Below are positions 35,524-43,729 of a stretch of DNA of 64,000 bases, piece by piece. The DNA is taken from the NCBI RefSeq assembly GCF_003025555.1, contig NZ_PYMH01000003.1:186001-250000 (forward strand). Reading direction: 5' to 3'. Each line of letters starts with the position of its first letter. The stretch's first letter is position 1. This stretch comes from Photobacterium lutimaris. Lineage in GTDB: Bacteria > Pseudomonadota > Gammaproteobacteria > Enterobacterales > Vibrionaceae. The position numbers and the translations under genes were made by a program. The notes beneath the pieces are model-generated. The model was given only the letters and a program-made list of their open reading frames with translations. It did not search any database and had not been told where the DNA came from.

Positions 35524-36885
35524 ATGAAGTTAAAAACCCACCTGTTTGGTCAAACTTACCAATTCAGGGATGTGAAAGATGTACTTGCTAAAGCGTCAGA
35601 TCTTCGCTCGGGCGATATTTTGGCGGGCGTTGCGGCGCATACGGCGCAAGAGCGAGTCGCGGCTAAACACGTGCTGTCGGAAATGACCTTGAAAGATTTG
35701 CGTGAAAATCCGGTTGTCAGCTACGAAACCGACTTGATCACTCGGATTAATCAAGACAGCTTGAATCGCACCATGTTCGAGAAAATTCAGAACTGGACGG
35801 TGAGTGAGCTACGTGAATATGTACTCAGTGATGTCAGTAACGAAGACATGCAGCGTCTGCGCAAAGGTTTGACCGCAGAAATGGTGTCAGCCGTTGGTAA
35901 GTTGTGCTCGAATGGTGACTTGATGTATGGCGCCAGTCAGATGCCGGTTATCACCAAAGCCAATGCGACCGTCGGTTTGCCAGGGCACTTTAGCTGTCGT
36001 CTACAGCCAAATGATACCCGCGATAACGTCAATTCGATTCTGGCACAAACCTATGAAGGTTTGACCTATGGTTGTGGCGATGCGGTGATTGGTATTAACC
36101 CGGTGACAGATAGCGTCGAAAATACCACCCAGATGCTAAATGCCATTCAAGATGTGATCACGAAATGGGATATTCCAACCCAGCCTTGTGTCTTGGCGCA
36201 CATTAGTACCCAGATGGAAGCGGTTCGCCGCGGCGCGCCTGGTGGTTTGCTATTCCAAAGTATTGCGGGTTCAGAAAAAGGTCTGGCGGAGTTTGGCGTG
36301 AGTGTCGATATGCTTGACGAAGCCTATGAGGTCGGTAAGCAATATTGCAACTTGGCCGGCGAGAACATGATGTATTTTGAGACCGGGCAGGGATCCGAGC
36401 TCTCTGCCGATGCCCACCATGGTGCCGATCAGATGACCATGGAAGCGCGTTGCTATGCATTGGCACAACGTTATAACCCACACCTGGTCAACACCGTCGT
36501 CGGGTTTATCGGCCCTGAATATCTTTACAACCACCAACAGATTATCCGGGCTGGTCTGGAAGACCACTTCATGGGCAAGCTGTCGGGCATTCCGATGGGG
36601 TGTGATGCGTGCTACACCAACCATGCCGATACGGATCAGAATTCGAACGAAAACCTAGTGACCCTTCTGGCTGCTGCTGGAGTTAACTTTGTCATTGGTA
36701 TGCCGCTTGGTGACGACATCATGCTGAATTACCAAACCACCTCATTCCATGATACTGCCACGGTGAGGCAGCTTTTGAAATTGCGTCCGGCGCCGGAGTT
36801 TGAAGCGTGGATGGAAACCATGGGCTTCATGGAAAATGGCCGCTTAACCCGCAAGGCGGGCGACCCATCAGTTTTCTTCAAATAA
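35524..36885 (+). CDS. eutB: ethanolamine ammonia-lyase large subunit EutB
   Basis: A 453-residue TIM-barrel subunit, the same length as in enterics. With EutC and adenosylcobalamin it splits ethanolamine into acetaldehyde and ammonia. Conserved segments include LCSNGDLMYGASQMPVITKA, SCRLQPNDTRDN, LFQSIAGSEKG, ETGQGSELSADAHHG and IPMGCDACYTNHAD. An AAAAGGAGTT ribosome-binding site gives strong initiation, which fits an abundant core enzyme. Confidence 0.96.
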   Translation: MKLKTHLFGQTYQFRDVKDVLAKASDLRSGDILAGVAAHTAQERVAAKHVLSEMTLKDLRENPVVSYETDLITRINQDSLNRTMFEKIQNWTVSELREYVLSDVSNEDMQRLRKGLTAEMVSAVGKLCSNGDLMYGASQMPVITKANATVGLPGHFSCRLQPNDTRDNVNSILAQTYEGLTYGCGDAVIGINPVTDSVENTTQMLNAIQDVITKWDIPTQPCVLAHISTQMEAVRRGAPGGLLFQSIAGSEKGLAEFGVSVDMLDEAYEVGKQYCNLAGENMMYFETGQGSELSADAHHGADQMTMEARCYALAQRYNPHLVNTVVGFIGPEYLYNHQQIIRAGLEDHFMGKLSGIPMGCDACYTNHADTDQNSNENLVTLLAAAGVNFVIGMPLGDDIMLNYQTTSFHDTATVRQLLKLRPAPEFEAWMETMGFMENGRLTRKAGDPSVFFK

Positions 36886-36898
36886 GGGGTAGCTAGGA

Positions 36899-37789
36899 AT
36901 GAACGAACAGAAGATTCAGGATATTGTCGCCACCGTACTTGCACAGCTAGGTGAAAAAGATGTCAGCCCAGCAGCGGTAACCAAGGTGGTTGATGCTCAG
37001 GTAACACAGCAGAGTAATAACAGTAATGAATCATTACCAGATTTGGGTGATAAGTGCTTTAAGAAGTGGAACGGTATTCGTGATGCCGCTGACAGCAAAG
37101 TGATTGATGACTTGATGTCACAAACGGATGCTCGGGTGGGAACTGGCCGTACCGGCCCTCGTCCAAGAACAACGGCTTTACTGCGATTTTTGGCCGATCA
37201 CTCACGTTCTAAAGATACGGTGATTAAGAATGTCGAATCGTCATGGTTGCAAGAGCGTAACCTGCTGGAAGTGCAGTCTTGTGCTGCTGATAAAGATGTT
37301 TATCTAACCCGCCCGGATCTTGGCCGCAAACTCAATGATGATGCCAAGATGCTGATCCGTGATAACTGCAAAAAATCGCCACAGGTACAGGTTGTGCTAT
37401 CCGATGGTCTGAGTTTGGACGCCGTAACCGTCAACCATGATGAAATTCTTCCGCCACTCATCAATGGCTTAAAGAATGCTGGATTAGATGTGGGCACACC
37501 TTTCTTCCTGCGATACGGCAGGGTAAAAGCACAAGATGAAATTGGCATGTTGCTTGATGCTGAAGTTAACTTGCTGCTGATTGGAGAGCGTCCGGGGTTG
37601 GGGCAATCAGAATCCTTAAGTTGTTATGCGATCTATAAGCCAACAGATAAAACGGTCGAGTCGGATCGCACTGTAATATCAAATATTCACGCAGGGGGGA
37701 CACCACCAGTAGAAGCAGCGGCGGTGATCGTCGATTTGGTAAAAACCATGCTGGCGCAGAAAGCCAGTGGCATTAACTTGAAGCGCTAA
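36899..37789 (+). CDS. eutC: ethanolamine ammonia-lyase small subunit EutC
   Basis: A 296-residue small subunit that completes the B12 site of EutB. The first 20 residues ([20 protein letters not shown]) form the amphipathic helix that carries the lyase into the compartment; a low-complexity linker ([12 protein letters not shown]) separates it from the catalytic body from about residue 55. [22 protein letters not shown] and [18 protein letters not shown] are family signatures. Confidence 0.95.
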   Translation: MNEQKIQDIVATVLAQLGEKDVSPAAVTKVVDAQVTQQSNNSNESLPDLGDKCFKKWNGIRDAADSKVIDDLMSQTDARVGTGRTGPRPRTTALLRFLADHSRSKDTVIKNVESSWLQERNLLEVQSCAADKDVYLTRPDLGRKLNDDAKMLIRDNCKKSPQVQVVLSDGLSLDAVTVNHDEILPPLINGLKNAGLDVGTPFFLRYGRVKAQDEIGMLLDAEVNLLLIGERPGLGQSESLSCYAIYKPTDKTVESDRTVISNIHAGGTPPVEAAAVIVDLVKTMLAQKASGINLKR

Positions 37790-37802
37790 GAAGGAACGAA
37801 GC

Positions 37803-38459
37803 ATGGCAATTTTAGACAAAATTCAACCATCAGTATTGGCTACCCGTGTGATTGCCTCGGTCGATCAGGTGTACAAGGAAAAAATGGGGCTTCAGCCCCA
37901 TCACAACAGCATAGGTATCATCACCTCTGATTGTGATGACGTGACCTATTGCGCCTTGGATGAAGCAACCAAAGCGGCAAATGTAGATGTGGTTTATGCC
38001 CGTTCATTTTATGCCGGTGCTGCGCACTCATCCGGCCCGACATCCGGTGAAGTGATCGGTATTTTGGCTGGTGGTTGCCCGGCAGATGTCATTGCTGGCC
38101 TAGAACGAGCCAAAGCGTTTATCGAAGACGAAGCCGCTTTCCAGTGCGCTGATGAAAATGGTGATATTGCTTTTTTTGCCCATTTGGTGTCATCAACAGG
38201 CAGCTATCTATCCGCCGAAGCCGGGGTAGAGCAGGGCGAAGCTCTAGCTTATTTGATTGCTCCTCCGTTAGAAGCAATGTACGCCCTGGATGCAGCGCTG
38301 AAAGCCGCTGATGTTCAGTTGGTGAACCTGTTTGCGCCGCCGTCGGAAACTAACTTTGGTGGCGGCCATTTAGCCGGTTCACAAGCGGCGTGCCGAGCGG
38401 CATGTGATGCGTTTGAGGCTGCCGTACTTGATGTTGCTCGCAATCCAATAGCTAACTAG
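37803..38459 (+). CDS. eutL: BMC-T shell trimer protein EutL
   Basis: A 218-residue protein with two fused BMC domains forming a trimer with a gated central pore, thought to pass larger molecules. MAILDKIQPSVLATRVIASVD opens it; the pore-region segment YAGAAHSSGPTSGEVIGILAG and the C-terminal TNFGGGHLAGSQAACRAAC match enteric EutL. It has an AAGAAGGAACG ribosome-binding site. In enterics eutK and eutR come next; here pduS and pduT do. Confidence 0.94.
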   Translation: MAILDKIQPSVLATRVIASVDQVYKEKMGLQPHHNSIGIITSDCDDVTYCALDEATKAANVDVVYARSFYAGAAHSSGPTSGEVIGILAGGCPADVIAGLERAKAFIEDEAAFQCADENGDIAFFAHLVSSTGSYLSAEAGVEQGEALAYLIAPPLEAMYALDAALKAADVQLVNLFAPPSETNFGGGHLAGSQAACRAACDAFEAAVLDVARNPIAN

Positions 38460-38470
38460 GCGAGGTCGAT

Positions 38471-39811
38471 GTGGAACCGTTATTGAACCTGGTTCAACAA
38501 GGCGGCGTCGTCGGTGCGGGGGGCGCTGGCTTTCCGACCTACGTCAAACTTGATTGCCAAGTTGAGCTGGTGTTGGCCAATGGCGCTGAATGTGAGCCAC
38601 TGCTGTATAAAGATCAGGTCTTGATGCAGCAGTGGGGACACGAGTTGTGTGGCGGGATGTTATTGGCCATGAAGCAGGTCGGTGCATCCCGTGGGATCAT
38701 TGGTATTAAAAAGAAAAATACCGATACCATTGCGATACTGACCGCATTGTTGCCAGCCAATATCGAATTGCTGCTGATGGAAGACGTTTATCCTGCCGGT
38801 GATGAAGTTGAGTTGGTTTTCCATGCAACGGGCAAACGCATTCCTGCTGGCGGGTTACCTAAAGATATCGGGGTGATGGTTAATAACATTGAGTCCTTTA
38901 TCAATGTGTTTCGTGCGGCCAATGGCTTGCCAGTTACAGAAACTATGATTTCCGTTCACGGAGAAGTACCGTCACCGTATTCGGCGTGGTTACCCATTGG
39001 AATGACTTACCGTGAGGCTATCGTACTTGCTGGTGGTATGACCCGTGACGAGTGCGTCGTTGTTGAAGGTGGCCCGATGATGGGCTCGGTGACGGAGGAT
39101 TTGGATAAGCCAATTACGAAAGTCTCCAGTGGTTTGCTGGTGTTGCCGAAAAGTTCACGAATAGCTCGCTTCAAATTGCGCAGTGAAGCCGATCTTCGCC
39201 GGATAGGCAAAGCGGCATGTGATCAATGTAGCTTGTGTACATCCATGTGCCCGCGGAATTTGCTGGGCTATCCGATTAAACCGCATTTGGCGATGCGTTC
39301 GCTTCAGGTTTCAGGCGGCAATAACCAGAGCTTTGCCTTGGCGGCGCAAGCATGCTGCGAGTGTAACCTTTGTACGATGTGGTCGTGTCCGGAAGGGCTG
39401 GATCCGAGCCGGGTATGTGGCACTACCAAGCGGGCGTTACGTGAGCAGCAACAATGGCAAACGCCAGCGGAGCTGCAAGCAAAAACAACCGAGGTGCATC
39501 CTTTGCGGGAGTATCGAGGAGTGCCGACTAAGCGGCTCGCCCAGCGTTTGGAGTTAAGCCAATACATGGGGGTAAAAGCCACTTACCGAGAATGTGAATA
39601 TGTGCCTGCACAGGTTTGTATTCCGTTGGCGCAGCATATTGGAAAGCCTGCTCAAGCCATTGTCAAAGAGGGCGATGTGGTAGTTAAAGGACAGATGATC
39701 GGCCAGCCTGCAGAAGGCGGACTCAGTATCGCTGTGCATGCCAGTATCTCAGGTATCGTTGCTTCAGTAGGTGATTCTGTCGTCATTAACTATCAGGCAG
39801 TCACAGAATAG
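38471..39811 (+). CDS. pduS: PduS-like corrin reductase / RnfC-family flavo-iron-sulphur protein
   Basis: A 446-residue RnfC-family protein starting at GTG, with GAGG in front. GVVGAGGAGFPTYVKL is the flavin/NADH loop. Two cluster motifs are visible: C250-x2-C253-x2-C256-x3-C260-P and C295-x2-C298-x2-C301-x4-C306-P. A barrel-sandwich (SLBB/biotinyl-like) end closes the chain. In propanediol compartments PduS reduces cob(III)alamin towards cob(I)alamin for the adenosyltransferase. Here it would serve EutT. This gene is not part of the E. coli or Salmonella eut operon. Confidence 0.92.
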   Translation: MEPLLNLVQQGGVVGAGGAGFPTYVKLDCQVELVLANGAECEPLLYKDQVLMQQWGHELCGGMLLAMKQVGASRGIIGIKKKNTDTIAILTALLPANIELLLMEDVYPAGDEVELVFHATGKRIPAGGLPKDIGVMVNNIESFINVFRAANGLPVTETMISVHGEVPSPYSAWLPIGMTYREAIVLAGGMTRDECVVVEGGPMMGSVTEDLDKPITKVSSGLLVLPKSSRIARFKLRSEADLRRIGKAACDQCSLCTSMCPRNLLGYPIKPHLAMRSLQVSGGNNQSFALAAQACCECNLCTMWSCPEGLDPSRVCGTTKRALREQQQWQTPAELQAKTTEVHPLREYRGVPTKRLAQRLELSQYMGVKATYRECEYVPAQVCIPLAQHIGKPAQAIVKEGDVVVKGQMIGQPAEGGLSIAVHASISGIVASVGDSVVINYQAVTE

Positions 39812-39848
39812 GTGGCTTAATGCAATTAGAAATAGATTGGAAAAACAA

Positions 39849-40397
39849 ATGGTAAATGCAATTGGCTGTATTGAACTCAACTCTATTGCTCGGGGCTACT
39901 TGGTTGCAGATGCCATGCTAAAAGCGGCCAACGTCGAGATTTTATTTAACCGCACGATTTGCCCTGGCAAGTTTATGGTCATGGTGAGTGGGGATGTGGC
40001 CGCTATTAATGCCGCGGTTGAAACTGGGTTGCGGGTTGGCGGTGGTGAGGTGATAGATGATCTGATCATTGCGAATGTTCATCCAGATGTGTTTCCAGCT
40101 ATTGCGGGTACCCGCGTTGTCGAACATACCTCAGCACTGGGTATTGTTGAAACATTTTCTGTTGCTGCAATTGTTGAAGCGGCTGATGCAGCAGTGAAGG
40201 CTGCAAATATTGAATTGCTAGAAGTCCATATGGCAATGGCCATTGGTGGTAAAGGTTTTGTCACTCTAACCGGTGATGTGGCTGCTGTACAAGCTGCGGT
40301 AGACGCTGCAGCCGACAGAATTAGGGACAAAGGTGTGTTGGTCGATAAGGTAGTGATTGCACAGCCACGCAAAGAAATTTTAGAAGGAAAAATATAA
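39849..40397 (+). CDS. pduT: PduT-like BMC-T shell protein with iron-sulphur pore
   Basis: A 182-residue protein of two fused BMC domains, matching PduT throughout (GCIELNSIARGYLVADAML, ANVHPDVFPAI, ALGIVETFSVAAIVEAAD). C38 in RTICPGKF is the position where PduT trimers hold a [4Fe-4S] cluster in the central pore, thought to pass electrons across the shell. The ATG at 39849 has a GGAAAAAC ribosome-binding site; longer frames would begin within pduS. It is a natural partner for PduS. Confidence 0.92.
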   Translation: MVNAIGCIELNSIARGYLVADAMLKAANVEILFNRTICPGKFMVMVSGDVAAINAAVETGLRVGGGEVIDDLIIANVHPDVFPAIAGTRVVEHTSALGIVETFSVAAIVEAADAAVKAANIELLEVHMAMAIGGKGFVTLTGDVAAVQAAVDAAADRIRDKGVLVDKVVIAQPRKEILEGKI

Positions 40398-40568
40398 CCC
40401 AGCGAATAATTACCAAACATTAGCGCCTAACAAGGCGAGCAATACGATTTAACACGTTTCACTTTTTAGCCGTATGCAGTTGCATAGGGCGGGCTTCTTA
40501 CACCTTGGAAAAAGTAGCCATCACGTGCAACTGATGAAAATCATTATTTGGGAAAAGGAAGGTACATC

Positions 40569-41672
40569 ATGAATGACATTATTCTATACATTATGGTGGG
40601 CTTTATGGTGTTGGGTGCAGTAGATAAAGTACTCGGCAACCGTTGGGGCTACGGACAGCAATTTGATGAAGGCTTCATGGCAATGGGGGCACTTGCATTA
40701 GCAATGGTCGGGGTCGTGAGTTTGGCTCCGGTTTTAGCTAACTTACTGAGTCCGGTTGTGGTGCCGCTTTACACCGCATTGGGTGCCGATCCCGCGATGT
40801 TTGCCGGTACATTATTGGCTAACGATATGGGGGGCTACCCACTGGCACAAAGTATGGCTGAAACCGAAGCTGCTGGCTTGTTTTCAGGTTTGATCCTTGG
40901 GGCCATGATGGGGCCAACATTGGTATTTACTATTCCAGTAGCTTTAGGAATTATCCAAAAAGAAGACACTAAATATCTGGCCCGTGGTGTGCTAATCGGT
41001 ATGACCACCATTCCTGTTGGCTGTTTTGTAGGTGGTTTGGTCGCAGGTTTTGATATGGCCATGATCTTGGGGAATTTAGTCCCTATCGTTATTGTGGCCG
41101 GTTTGATTGCCGTTGGTCTATGGCTCAAGCCTGAAGCGATGATCCGCGGCTTTGAAGTGTTTGGTAAAGGGGTGATTGCTGTTATTACGATTGCACTGGC
41201 TGCGATTGTTGTAGAAACATTAACAGGGGTTGTTTTGATCCCGGGTATGGCACCTATCTCTGACGGTATCGAAATTGTTGGTGCTATCGCCATTGTATTG
41301 GCCGGTGCTTTCCCGATGGTACACTTTATTACTAAGCACCTGAACAAACCGCTGATCAAACTTGGTAGTTCGATGGGGATGGGAGAAACGGCAGCTGCAG
41401 GGTTAGTGGCGACAATGGCGAACAACATTGCGATGTTTAATATTTTCAAAGATATGGATAACCGCGGTAAGGTTATTAATGTTGCCTTTGCGGTGTGTGG
41501 TTCGTTTGTCTTTGGTGATCACCTTGGCTTCACCGCGGCGGTAAACAGCGACATGATTTCGGCGGTAGTGGCTGGCAAACTAGTGGGTGGTTTAAGTGCC
41601 TTAATACTTGCGGTATACGTGACTCGTAACATGACGGATGAACCAGATATGGTTCCAGCAAATCAGCCATAG
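40569..41672 (+). CDS. eutH: ethanolamine permease EutH
   Basis: A 367-residue inner-membrane protein with about ten helices, from the ATG at 40569 set by an AAGGAAGG ribosome-binding site. LLANDMGGYPLAQSMA, GMTTIPVGCFVGG and ETAAAGLVATMANNIAMF are conserved EutH segments. EutH helps ethanolamine enter at low pH or low concentration. It is separated from pduT by 171 bp, in which I see no gene, and could have its own promoter. In enterics it lies between eutG and eutA. Confidence 0.93.
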   Translation: MNDIILYIMVGFMVLGAVDKVLGNRWGYGQQFDEGFMAMGALALAMVGVVSLAPVLANLLSPVVVPLYTALGADPAMFAGTLLANDMGGYPLAQSMAETEAAGLFSGLILGAMMGPTLVFTIPVALGIIQKEDTKYLARGVLIGMTTIPVGCFVGGLVAGFDMAMILGNLVPIVIVAGLIAVGLWLKPEAMIRGFEVFGKGVIAVITIALAAIVVETLTGVVLIPGMAPISDGIEIVGAIAIVLAGAFPMVHFITKHLNKPLIKLGSSMGMGETAAAGLVATMANNIAMFNIFKDMDNRGKVINVAFAVCGSFVFGDHLGFTAAVNSDMISAVVAGKLVGGLSALILAVYVTRNMTDEPDMVPANQP

Positions 41673-41730
41673 TTTATAGATTTTCGTACCGCTTAGAACT
41701 TCGTACTTCTAATCATCAATATGTTTGAGG

Positions 41731-41756
41731 GGCAGCAGAGATGCTGCCTCTTTTTT
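41731..41756 (+). terminator. rho-independent terminator of the eut locus
   Basis: GGCAGCA / TGCTGCC stem with a 4-nt loop followed by CTCTTTTTT, 58 bp after the eutH stop. Confidence 0.88.
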
Positions 41757-41875
41757 ATTTGGCCAATTAGGCGAGTGTGCATAACTTCTATACTTAAACA
41801 GGCGGGTGTTACCCGGTTGGAACGTGGCTTTAGCACTGTTAATTTGTTGCAGATGAAGGCTTTCAAGGAGGCGTT

Positions 41876-42061
41876 ATGGCGACTAATCATGTAAAGCAGG
41901 ATAACGTAGGGCAGGGCAATCAAATCCATAAAAGATCATTGAGTATGCATGAAGGTATCGCGGATTGGTGTGATACTTGTGTCTGCGAGGCAGAACCTTA
42001 CTGGGTCGAAGTCGCAGAAGAGATGGGCATAAATATGAGTGACTATGAGGATGGCCATTGA
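41876..42061 (+). CDS. 61-residue small protein with a CDTCVC motif
   Basis: An ATG preceded by a near-perfect ribosome-binding site (AAGGAGG) opens a 61-codon frame that ends directly at a terminator. A -10-like TATACT lies about 80 bp upstream (near 41791). The product is acidic in its second half and carries WCDTCVCEAEPYWVEVAEEMGI; the cysteine trio could bind a metal. There is no signal peptide or membrane helix. No family is recognised. The good initiation and termination signals make it a real gene in its own unit. Confidence 0.7.
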   Translation: MATNHVKQDNVGQGNQIHKRSLSMHEGIADWCDTCVCEAEPYWVEVAEEMGINMSDYEDGH

Positions 42062-42065
42062 AAAG

Positions 42066-42094
42066 TACCGCAGCGAATGGCTGCGGTATTTTTT
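42066..42094 (+). terminator. rho-independent terminator after the 61-residue gene
   Basis: TACCGCAG / CTGCGGTA stem with a 7-nt loop followed by TTTTTT. Confidence 0.88.
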
Positions 42095-42118
42095 AGGGGG
42101 ATGCTGCAAGTTTGCGGC

Positions 42119-42685
42119 TTACTGAAGAGATTCAAGCAGGGTATTGAGCTCTTTCATCAGGTTTTCAGTTTCAGGATTACTCGTCTTCATTGCGGCAAAC
42201 GTATCGGCTTGAAGTTTTTCCTGCATAGCCATCAAGGTCGCGTCAGAAAGAATGCTTTCGCGTTGTTCTGCCAGTTGACGTTTAGCAGCGGCAAATTCCT
42301 TGATCAATGCTTCACGCTCTTCTTCGCTGGTTTCAGCATTACGAACTTTGTTTTGAATCTCTTGCGCTTGGCTGATGAACTCGTCGGGGTTATAGCCAAC
42401 TTCTTTAGCTTTTTCTTGATATGCAGCTTCGAATGCTTTTGCTTGTTCAACAAGCCCAGGGTTAGATTGCAGTGTCTGCTGGCGGATACTTGTTAAGTCG
42501 CGCTGGATCGCATTGATACGATACGTTGCTTCTTTTTGATTGGCAACGGTATCTGTTGCTACGTCACTGGCCTTGGATGCAGGGCTGAAGGCGAACATAG
42601 TCACAAGCATCAGTGGTAGAGCGTATTTTAATAGGTTCAATACTGAATTCGGTTGTTGCTGGGTATACGTTTTGCTGTTTTGCAT
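42119..42685 (-). CDS. exported coiled-coil protein of unknown function
   Basis: A 188-residue protein. Residues 18-40 are hydrophobic (LLKYALPLMLVTMFAFSPASKA) and end like a signal peptide, after a hydrophilic, glutamine-rich start. The rest is strongly helical and charged, with heptad-like patterns (about 50-115 and 120-150), rich in Glu, Gln and Lys. No enzyme motif is seen. It lies between the 61-residue gene and torD on the minus strand, with its own unit. A periplasmic structural or binding role is possible but not shown. Confidence 0.6.
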   Translation of the reverse strand: MQNSKTYTQQQPNSVLNLLKYALPLMLVTMFAFSPASKASDVATDTVANQKEATYRINAIQRDLTSIRQQTLQSNPGLVEQAKAFEAAYQEKAKEVGYNPDEFISQAQEIQNKVRNAETSEEEREALIKEFAAAKRQLAEQRESILSDATLMAMQEKLQADTFAAMKTSNPETENLMKELNTLLESLQ

Positions 42686-42796
42686 AAATTAACCTTTATA
42701 GAGGGTTATCATCGCTATGACTGCAATGTATAAAAGCGCTGCAAGCGGAATGTCAGTATTGTGTCATGTATGCTGGATAAAGACTGAACAAGCATA

Positions 42797-42823
42797 AAAA
42801 AGCCGGCAATCCATGTGCCGGCA
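42797..42823 (-). terminator. terminator after torD
   Basis: On the minus strand GCCGGCA and TGCCGGC form a 7-bp GC-rich stem with a 7-nt loop followed by TTTTTT, 48 bp past the torD stop. Confidence 0.88.
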
Positions 42824-42870
42824 ATAAACTTGAGATAGTGTTTTTAATTGCTGGCTGATGCCAGTCAGGG

Positions 42871-43524
42871 TTAGTGTTCTTCGCCCTTAAGGAATTGGGT
42901 GTCCAACTGGCAGAAAGCAACGAGAACTGCGGCGGCAGCGGCATAGAAGCCGAACTTATCGCGCTGTTTCGCTTCTGCACTGAATGCCGGCAGCCAATTG
43001 AGTAGCATGGTATTGATAAAGTTGAGTTGAGCTTGCATGACCGGCTCGGCTTGTTCTTCTGAACCTTGCTGGTTGGCCATGATGATTAGGTTACCCATGA
43101 AGTCGAGCTCGACAGCAAGATGATCGGCTGGTTCATTGAACTCTTTGCGCTGGGCAATGCCGTACTCTTCCATCAGCTTATTCATATCTTGTGCCGGCTT
43201 GTCGTTCATCAGGCCACTTTTGCCTACATACATAGAGGCATAAGGCAGGGCACCCGATTTGGGTGTGCTAAGGAACAGGCCACAGAAGTCAGCGGCAAGC
43301 TCTAGCTGGGCATCTTCACGGCTCTCCAGTCGCTTTACGGCTTCGCGGAAGGCTTCTACCGGCTGCTTAAGCTCTGGGGTCATGGCCAAACCTGACAAGA
43401 AAGTGACCATGTCGCCACCACGGTACTGTTCGATGTCCTGCTCGGTTAGCTCACGAGCGAAAAGGGATGACATCCACCAATAAATCTCTGCGCGCTGTTC
43501 GTTGAAAGCAATAAACTCTTTCAT
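42871..43524 (-). CDS. torD: TorD, cytoplasmic chaperone for TMAO reductase
   Basis: A 217-residue all-helical TorD/DmsD-family chaperone that binds the Tat signal of TorA and helps insert the molybdenum cofactor. The family motif region [22 protein letters not shown] and [17 protein letters not shown] are present. The ATG at 43524 has GGAG in front; a GTG two codons earlier is less likely. Third gene of torC-torA-torD, 205 nt after torA, with two hairpins between. Confidence 0.9.
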   Translation of the reverse strand: MKEFIAFNEQRAEIYWWMSSLFARELTEQDIEQYRGGDMVTFLSGLAMTPELKQPVEAFREAVKRLESREDAQLELAADFCGLFLSTPKSGALPYASMYVGKSGLMNDKPAQDMNKLMEEYGIAQRKEFNEPADHLAVELDFMGNLIIMANQQGSEEQAEPVMQAQLNFINTMLLNWLPAFSAEAKQRDKFGFYAAAAAVLVAFCQLDTQFLKGEEH

Positions 43525-43642
43525 GATCACTCCAAATCAAGGCATACGGCTAGCTAGTTTCGCCGTATAGAAAACATATTCAAATAGAATAAATTATGCA
43601 TTTATTATACGTGAATAGGTTCTTTAAACACACTGTTATAAA

Positions 43643-43676
43643 AGTAAAAAAATACTCAGAGGCCGAAGCCTCCGAG
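43643..43676 (-). terminator. terminator between torA and torD
   Basis: On the minus strand CTCGGAGGC-TTCG-GCCTCTGAG, a 9-bp stem with one mismatch and a stable tetraloop, is followed by TATTTTTTTAC. It would cut read-through from torA into torD, lowering chaperone relative to enzyme. Confidence 0.75.
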
Positions 43677-43677
43677 T

Positions 43678-43719
43678 CGGGCGGTATACCGTCCTGCACG
43701 CAGGGTAGTATACCGCCCG
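43678..43719 (-). other. long hairpin directly after torA
   Basis: CGGGCGGTATA / TATACCGCCCG, an 11-bp perfect stem, encloses a second stem CCTGC-AC-GCAGG. It lies 11 nt past the torA stop and just before the T-run terminator; probably stabilises the 3' end of the torCA message. Confidence 0.7.
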
Positions 43720-43729
43720 GGACACTAAC

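Noticed and set aside
40835-41449. 204-codon minus-strand frame
   Set aside because: Antisense shadow of eutH; its isoleucine/proline-rich composition is a by-product of the membrane-protein codons on the other strand.
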